From assembly GCA_030036985.1 (NCBI GenBank), contig JASHSD010000794.1, forward strand, positions 1 through 6,137: 6,137 nucleotides of DNA. Direction: 5' to 3'. Below the pieces are notes generated by a model, which had not been told where the DNA came from, searched no databases, and worked only from the letters and a program-made list of their open reading frames with translations. The translations under genes and the position numbers were made by a program. The DNA is from Bryobacteraceae bacterium (GTDB lineage: Bacteria > Acidobacteriota > Terriglobia > Bryobacterales > Bryobacteraceae). Positions 1 through 3,850 of the stretch are shown here, in pieces (position 1 is the first letter of the stretch; every line of letters begins with the position of its first letter).

Positions 1-579
1 TGGGGAAGCTCCAGGACCTCCATTGAAAGCTGCGCTCAGCCGATCCGCCAGAACGGCCATCGATGCGTTCCTGACCGTCATGCGATCCATGCCATCTTCG
101 AATCTGCTCTCAAACCGCCGCGCACTCGGCTTGGAATCCTCTTGCGAAGACGAGGCGCTGAACTTGGGACCGCCGTCGGCCACCACAAGTTCGTAACCCT
201 TCACCTCCGTCGGTACGCGATGAAACATCAAACCGAAGCGATCGGTCAAAAGGTTCCCTATCATCTGACGGAGCTGGGTCAAATCAGCGCCCGCCGGCAA
301 TTTCGCCGTGATCGCATAGAAGGAATCGAGCCATGGGGAGCCGGAAATCCGCCCGATGGGAACGCCGTATGCCTGCGAGATCAGCTGCCGCACACTGACT
401 CTTGAAAACGCGACCCGCTCCGGATCGGAACTGCCAGGTCCGCCGGAGAATCCGGGCGGCGCGTTTGGGTCTACCGGCTTGATGGACGCCACTTCAAAGT
501 GGGTGATCTGACCACCGCCTTGGCCAAGACATGAGAAAGCCGCCCAAAGGAGGCACACGCCGGCGCGCATGATGCTCAT
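1..579 (-). CDS. DUF3738/TIGR03435 family secreted protein, 3' end beyond window
   Basis: This is an open frame of 193 codons running off the left edge. The protein starts MSIMRAGVCLLWAAFSCLGQ, a short positively charged and then hydrophobic signal-peptide-like N-terminus, so it is probably exported. It carries the family hallmarks in order: HFEVASIKP (about residues 27-35), LISQAYGVPIGRISGSPWL (about 66-84), a FYAITAKLPAG strand, LLTDRFGLMFHR and YELVVADGGPKFS. The same blocks occur in the same order in the upstream neighbour, so the two are tandem paralogues. The usual C-terminal block (DxTGLxGxYDF and the final LDVIVVDH-like strand) lies outside the window. I chose the ATG at 579; a second in-frame ATG lies at 570. 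Neither has a strong ribosome binding site. It lies 88 bp downstream of the other DUF3738 gene on the same strand, so co-transcription is possible. Family function is unknown; the family is best known for many copies in Solibacter-type Acidobacteria. Confidence 0.9.
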   Translation of the reverse strand, partial: MSIMRAGVCLLWAAFSCLGQGGGQITHFEVASIKPVDPNAPPGFSGGPGSSDPERVAFSRVSVRQLISQAYGVPIGRISGSPWLDSFYAITAKLPAGADLTQLRQMIGNLLTDRFGLMFHRVPTEVKGYELVVADGGPKFSASSSQEDSKPSARRFESRFEDGMDRMTVRNASMAVLADRLSAAFNGGPGASP

Positions 580-667
580 CAAAATAACATATTTCCGGGC
601 GGAGGGGCTCCGGTTGTCAATGGGTTGGCAACCCCCGACGGTCCTTGAACGGCTCCAGGGTAAGCCT

Positions 668-1594
668 TCAATTTGCAGTTGGCTGCTTGTCCATGTGATC
701 GACCACGATCACATCGAGCTGAGTCCTGGACTTCTCCAGCTTCAGGCCCAGTTGTTTCTCAAGTGCGCTGAACAGCGTCGGCCCGCCGCTGGGGTTGTCG
801 ATTTCCTCCGGCGGTGGCGGCGCACCCCTGCCGTAGAATAATCCCGTCGGTTGGGGCAGCCCCGCGCGCGAAAACGCCAGCGTGAAATCGTACTTGCCGG
901 TCAAACCGGTCTTATCCACGAAACGGCTGCCGCCCATCGAAACCTTGAAAGAATTAAGCAAGACTTGCATCGTGGCCTTTCGAAAGGTTTGGCGAGTAAT
1001 TCCATTCACGGTTACTCCCTCGAACCCGCCAATTCCGGCTGCTAACTGAGGAAAGCCGTCGCGGTCGCGGGCGGAAGGTCGGGCGATCGTGCCAGGCTGC
1101 GGCGCCGCCTGCGGAGGACCATCGGCTGGAGCGGCATCCTTCAGTTTCGGGCCGCCTTTTGCAATCACCAACGCATACATGTCGAAGTCCTTCTTCTCGC
1201 GATGATACGCAAGATGGAACCGCTCCTTCAGCAGATTCAACAGCATTTCGTTGGCCTGGCTTTTGGTGGTTCCCGCCGGGACGTTGGCCGAGATATCGAA
1301 CCGGCCTTCTTGTCCCATAACCCAGTCCGATCCCGAAATCTGGTCGATCGGCACGCCGAAAGCATTCATCAGCAGACTTCGAACCAGAACCCAAGTATAC
1401 GTAATCCGCGTCGGATCGCCGGTGCCAGGGCCACCGGTGATCTTCCCGGCGGACGGGAACGGAGATTGCGGCGGGCGAGAACCAGCTGGACGTACCGAGG
1501 CAACCTCGAAGCTAAGGGGCTGCTGTGGTTGCGCCGGCGCCAGACAGACCGCCGCCGCGAACGCCAGCCAGGATGATCTTCTCAGGTAACTCAT
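668..1594 (-). CDS. DUF3738/TIGR03435 family secreted protein, complete
   Basis: This is a complete 308-residue protein of the Acidobacterial DUF3738/TIGR03435 family, function unknown. The N-terminus, MSYLRRSSWLAFAAAVCLAPA, is a clear Sec signal peptide, with likely cleavage after the APA near residue 21, so the product is probably periplasmic or cell-surface. Family blocks seen are FEVASVRP (from about residue 29), a GVPIDQISGSDWV segment, FDISANVPAG, LLNLLKERFHLAYHREKK, ALVIAKGGPKLK, then near the C-terminus VDKTGLTGKYDFTLAFS, LEKQLGLKLEK and LDVIVVDHMDKQPTAN. Length is normal for the family. I chose ATG at 1594 because a GAGG sequence (1603-1606, minus strand) sits 8 nt upstream; an in-frame GTG at 1603 would add three residues and overlap that site. 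It is probably first in a two-gene unit with the paralogue downstream. It is divergent from the small ORF at 1771 across a 176-bp spacer. Confidence 0.95.
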   Translation of the reverse strand: MSYLRRSSWLAFAAAVCLAPAQPQQPLSFEVASVRPAGSRPPQSPFPSAGKITGGPGTGDPTRITYTWVLVRSLLMNAFGVPIDQISGSDWVMGQEGRFDISANVPAGTTKSQANEMLLNLLKERFHLAYHREKKDFDMYALVIAKGGPKLKDAAPADGPPQAAPQPGTIARPSARDRDGFPQLAAGIGGFEGVTVNGITRQTFRKATMQVLLNSFKVSMGGSRFVDKTGLTGKYDFTLAFSRAGLPQPTGLFYGRGAPPPPEEIDNPSGGPTLFSALEKQLGLKLEKSRTQLDVIVVDHMDKQPTAN

Positions 1595-1705
1595 GGTCTG
1601 CACCTCACTTCCGTCGTGGACGCTGTTGACAGAATAACGCTGGAACTATGTGGGCGTGCGTTGCGCTGGTCTCGTAACGCCATCGCCGGACAACACACTT
1701 AACGG

Positions 1706-1726
1706 CGCTCGATACAGGATCGAGCG
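1706..1726. repeat. Perfect 8-bp inverted repeat in divergent spacer
   Basis: CGCTCGAT (1706-1713) is followed by a 5-nt spacer and its exact complement ATCGAGCG (1719-1726). It lies between two divergent transcription units, 23 bp before the TATAAT at 1750. This is the position expected for an operator, or it could form a small hairpin. There is no T-tract on either side, so a terminator is unlikely. The TCGAG core recurs once at 1755-1759, just after the TATAAT. Function is inferred from position only. Confidence 0.5.
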
Positions 1727-1749
1727 GCCCACATTCAGCAGGCACGGCA

Positions 1750-1755
1750 TATAAT
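1750..1755 (+). promoter_or_regulatory. Candidate -10 element (TATAAT) for the 1771 ORF and downstream enzyme
   Basis: This is an exact TATAAT hexamer. No convincing -35 box is found at the usual 16-18 bp spacing, and there is no extended -10 TGN. If used, transcription would begin about 8 nt before the ATG at 1771, giving an almost leaderless message. That would fit the absence of a Shine-Dalgarno sequence for that ORF. A TTGACA at 1626-1631 is too far away to pair with it. Confidence 0.35.
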
Positions 1756-1770
1756 CGAGTCATTACGGCG

Positions 1771-1965
1771 ATGGAACCGAATTTCGATCACAATCGCCAG
1801 GAGGCCCACGCACTGCTGGATATGCTGACAGCGGAAAAGCTGAACGCCGTCCGCAGTCCCCTCGAAGTGATGGTCGAACCTCTGGCGCGATCGCTTGCCT
1901 CGGCTCCAACCGAGGAAGAAGAGATCACGGGCGTCGCCACGCCACTTCCCCCGCATTTACGCTAG
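1771..1965 (+). CDS. Small antitoxin-like hypothetical protein, C-terminus probably disrupted
   Basis: This is a 64-residue acidic protein. The first about 45 residues are predicted helical (HNRQEAHALLDMLTAEKLNA, then VRSPLEVMVEPLARSLASAP), followed by an acidic TEEEEIT and an unstructured, proline-rich tail. The helix, acidic linker and overall shape resemble short proteins of Acidobacteria and Cyanobacteria that are often annotated as antitoxin-like. From memory, those continue after the acidic linker with a helix ending in a SLxxGE-type turn. Here the frame instead ends at a TAG. The neighbouring frame, after a run of five C (1948-1952), reads IYASLKAGDHV, which looks like that missing continuation. 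A frameshifted or truncated gene is therefore likely, but a naturally short protein cannot be excluded. There is no Shine-Dalgarno before the ATG; a TATAAT lies 15 nt upstream. The stop is 17 bp before the next gene's ATG, so the two may share a transcript. Function is not established. Confidence 0.5.
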   Translation: MEPNFDHNRQEAHALLDMLTAEKLNAVRSPLEVMVEPLARSLASAPTEEEEITGVATPLPPHLR

Positions 1966-1968
1966 CCT

Positions 1969-1973
1969 GAAGG
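1969..1973 (+). promoter_or_regulatory. Ribosome binding site for the Cys/Met enzyme
   Basis: GAAGG lies 9 nt before the ATG at 1983. It supports that start rather than any later in-frame codon. It overlaps the region just after the stop of the small upstream ORF. Confidence 0.6.
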
Positions 1974-1982
1974 CGGGCGATC

Positions 1983-3221
1983 ATGTCAGACCCAGCCGAA
2001 CTCCACTCCAACACCGCAGTCCTCACTCGCGGCTTCGACCCGCGCCTTTCCGTCGGCTCCGCGCGGCCCGCGGTTTTCCGCAGCTCCACATATGTATTCG
2101 AAAGCCCCGAGGAAGCCGAGCGCGCCTTCGCCGTCGTCCACGGGCACGCGGCCGCCGAGCCGAACGAACGCGCCGACCTCATCTACTCCCGCATCTCGCA
2201 CCCGAACGCCGAAATCCTCGAAGACCATCTCGTCCCGCTGGAGCCGGGCGCGAACTCGGCGCTGGTCTTCAACTCCGGCATGGCCGCGATCATGACGGCC
2301 TTCTTCACCTTCGCCCGCTCGCATTCGAGCATCGTCTACACCATGCCGCTTTACGGCGGCACCACAACGCTGATCCACACCTTTCTCGAACCGCTGAGCG
2401 TGACGGGCATTCCGGTGCCCGCGGGAGACACGGCCGCCATCGCCGAAGCCATCGCCGCCGCCGAAGATCCCTGCATCGTGCTTGTCGAAACGCCCGCCAA
2501 TCCCACGCTGATCATGACCGGCATCCGCGCCGCCGCCCGCGCGGCGAAGCGCCATGCCTCCAAACCCGTGGTGATGGTCGACAATACGTTTCTCGGCCCG
2601 GTCTTCCAGCATCCGCTGAAGCTCGGCGCGGATCTGGTGCTTTACTCGGCGACCAAGTATCTTTCCGGTTTCAGCGATCTGGTCGCGGGCGCGGCCATCT
2701 CGAACGACCCCGCGCTGATCGAGCGCCTGCGCAGCCGCCGCAGCATGTTCGGCAATATCCTGCAGCCGGACGAATGCTGGATGCTCGATGGACGCCTGCC
2801 CACCGTCTCGCTGCGCATGAACCGTGAGAGCAAGAACGCCCAGCGCATTGCCGAAAAGCTCTGTGGCCGTCCGGCCATTCGCCGCGTGATTTATCCGACG
2901 CTCTTCACTGATCCGGATCAGGCGCGCATCTACAAAGAGCAGTGCGATTACCCCGGCGCCATTTTTTCCCTCGATTTTCACGGCGGCAAACCGGCGGCCT
3001 TCGAATTTCTGCGGCATCTGAAAATCGCGCGCAATGCCGTGTCGCTGGGCGGCGTCGAGACGCTTGCGTGTCATCCGCGAAGCACAACGCACTCCGGGGA
3101 CAGCAAGGAAGAACTCGACCGCGCGGGCGTGACGGACGGCTTGGTGCGGGTGTCCGTCGGCATCGAGGACTGGCGCGATCTGCTGGCCGATTTCGAACAG
3201 GCGTTGAATGCGGTCGGCTGA
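1983..3221 (+). CDS. PLP-dependent Cys/Met metabolism enzyme (cystathionine gamma-synthase / methionine gamma-lyase family)
   Basis: This is a 412-residue fold-type I PLP enzyme of the trans-sulfuration family, cytosolic and normally a homotetramer. Key residues are all present, by comparison with methionine gamma-lyase: Tyr68 and Arg70 in YSRISHPN (phosphate binding from the neighbouring subunit), the SGMAAI segment, Tyr124 in PLYGGTT (stacks on PLP), the ETPANP loop, Asp200 in VDNTFLGP (pyridine nitrogen), Lys225 in SATKYLSG (Schiff base), Ser354 in SLGGVETL and Arg389 in LVRVSVGIED (substrate carboxylate). The Asp-to-Lys spacing of 25 residues equals that of the family. Family members perform gamma-replacement on an activated homoserine to give cystathionine or homocysteine, or alpha,gamma-elimination of methionine or cystathionine. 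Sequence reading alone does not tell which reaction this one performs. The motif HPRSTTHS replaces the commoner HPASMTH. GAAGG lies 9 nt before the ATG. Third positions are very GC-rich, which leaves a long antisense frame open. No other methionine gene is nearby. Confidence 0.95.
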   Translation: MSDPAELHSNTAVLTRGFDPRLSVGSARPAVFRSSTYVFESPEEAERAFAVVHGHAAAEPNERADLIYSRISHPNAEILEDHLVPLEPGANSALVFNSGMAAIMTAFFTFARSHSSIVYTMPLYGGTTTLIHTFLEPLSVTGIPVPAGDTAAIAEAIAAAEDPCIVLVETPANPTLIMTGIRAAARAAKRHASKPVVMVDNTFLGPVFQHPLKLGADLVLYSATKYLSGFSDLVAGAAISNDPALIERLRSRRSMFGNILQPDECWMLDGRLPTVSLRMNRESKNAQRIAEKLCGRPAIRRVIYPTLFTDPDQARIYKEQCDYPGAIFSLDFHGGKPAAFEFLRHLKIARNAVSLGGVETLACHPRSTTHSGDSKEELDRAGVTDGLVRVSVGIEDWRDLLADFEQALNAVG

Positions 3222-3500
3222 GAGGCGCTTCAGCTGTTGCCAGGTTTTTGCCCGCACGGACCCGTAGGGGCGGAGAAATCTCTCGCCGTCAAAGTGGATG
3301 ACGTGGTCGGGATTATCCGCGAGCCATACCTCCGTTTGCCAACTGATCTCGCCGACGAATTTCCGGGACGTTTTGGCATTTTCAAAGGCGCTTACATAGA
3401 TGCAGCCGGCCGAGCAGTCACGAGTCAATTCCTGAAGCTTCCTATGGCGGACGGATCCTATCGGATTGGACGAATGGACCGCCTCGATCACAAAATCCAG
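3222..3500 (-). pseudogene. C-terminal remnant of a BsuBI/PstI-type restriction endonuclease
   Basis: No intact gene fills this stretch. The minus strand reads, from about 3500 downward, DFVIEAVHSS, then HRKLQEL, CIYVSAFENA, GEISWQTEVWLADNPDHVIH and FDGERFLRPY (ending near 3264). I recognise this order as the C-terminus of BsuBI/PstI-type type II restriction enzymes. That family has an IEAV(T/H)SHGP-like strand, a hydrophobic VTAF strand, and a final IAWETEVWIA...PDHxIHFNGxxFLGP block. Only about the last 80-95 residues are present. The frame is closed by a stop upstream at 3549-3551, and its only usual start is GTG at 3491, so the catalytic PD-containing half is missing. There is also no stop after the family's normal end: the frame runs on through the antisense of the PLP-enzyme gene. 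Minus-strand third positions are about 69% GC against about 55% for the competing plus-strand frame, which supports this strand. It is almost certainly non-functional. The family call is from motif recognition without a search. Confidence 0.65.
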
Positions 3501-3774
3501 GAGTGAGAGCGCAGAGGCGGATTGGTGGGCCAGTCCCGCGGGGCGGGCTTATGTGAAACGGAAATCCGCCGCCGCGCCGAAAGGGACGAAAGCCAAGGGA
3601 TCGAATCTGATAGCGGCACTCAATAAGAAGAGCAGCATCCAGATTGCGCTCCGTCTGCCTGAAAGCGACCTGGCAAAGGGCCGAGAACTCGCCGAGCGGA
3701 AGGGGATCGGCTATCATACGCTTTTGAAAATGCTCGTGCATGAGGGTCTGGTGAGGGAAGCTCGCCGGGGGTGA
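3466..3774 (+). CDS. CopG-family (PF12441-like) ribbon-helix-helix antitoxin, orphan
   Basis: The 102-residue frame encodes a typical CopG-type antitoxin. It has an N-terminal ADWWASPAGRAYVKRK segment (residues 18-33), a basic linker, then a ribbon-helix-helix domain: strand SIQIALRLP (57-65), first helix about 66-79, turn GIGY (80-83), second helix TLLKMLVHEGLVREA (85-99). The strand would insert in the DNA major groove for autoregulation, and the N-terminal part would contact the toxin. In this family the usual partner is a BrnT/DUF497 RNase toxin encoded directly upstream. None is present; the upstream DNA is a restriction-enzyme relic on the opposite strand. The start is doubtful: the only usual initiation codon before the conserved region is TTG at 3466, inside the relic, with no good Shine-Dalgarno. 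An ATG at 3474 is out of frame and hits a stop at 3504. The gene may have lost its own start at a rearrangement junction near 3500. Confidence 0.8.
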   Translation: MDEWTASITKSRSESAEADWWASPAGRAYVKRKSAAAPKGTKAKGSNLIAALNKKSSIQIALRLPESDLAKGRELAERKGIGYHTLLKMLVHEGLVREARRG

Positions 3775-3790
3775 AAAAGTAAAAGGCAGT

Positions 3791-3808
3791 CACAGGATGA
3801 ATCCTGTG
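3791..3808. repeat. Perfect interrupted palindrome between antitoxin and Res gene
   Basis: CACAGGAT and its exact complement ATCCTGTG are separated by GA, giving an 18-bp palindrome that can fold as a 7-bp stem with a TGAA loop. It begins 17 nt after the antitoxin stop and ends 42 nt before the Res ATG. No T-tract follows, so it is a poor intrinsic terminator. It could be an operator for the ribbon-helix-helix protein or a dispersed genomic repeat (REP-like). The sequence CAGGATNNATCCTG with CTAC next to it seems familiar to me from other Acidobacterial spacers, but I cannot check this. The outer GTCAC (3789-3793) is matched by GTGAC at 3831-3835. Confidence 0.55.
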
Positions 3809-3850
3809 CTACGGCAGCGTGGGCTACTACGTGACAGAATATACGTTTCC

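Noticed and set aside
612..633. Hairpin GGTTGTC / GGCAACC in the spacer between the DUF3738 genes
   Set aside because: On the transcribed minus strand the 7-bp stem has an internal mismatch, and no T-tract follows. It is too weak to call a terminator.
1626..1631. Exact TTGACA on the plus strand
   Set aside because: No acceptable -10 lies 16-18 bp downstream, and it is 140 bp from the next start codon. It is probably chance.
1895..2827. 310-residue plus-strand ORF overlapping the PLP enzyme
   Set aside because: It is very rich in Arg, His and Pro, typical of an out-of-frame reading of a GC-rich gene. Only its first few codons were used, as evidence for the frameshift in the small ORF.
1986..3263. 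Minus-strand open frame of over 400 codons opposite the PLP-enzyme gene
   Set aside because: It is the codon-aligned antisense of a gene with very GC-rich third positions. Its composition is low-complexity (Gly, Arg, Asp, Ala), and the sense gene has every catalytic residue. It only extends the endonuclease relic because no stop intervenes.
3237..3506. Plus-strand 89-residue ORF starting TTG and ending TGA
   Set aside because: It has no start signal and no recognisable domain, and lower third-position GC than the opposite strand. The minus strand over the same bases carries recognisable BsuBI/PstI-type motifs.
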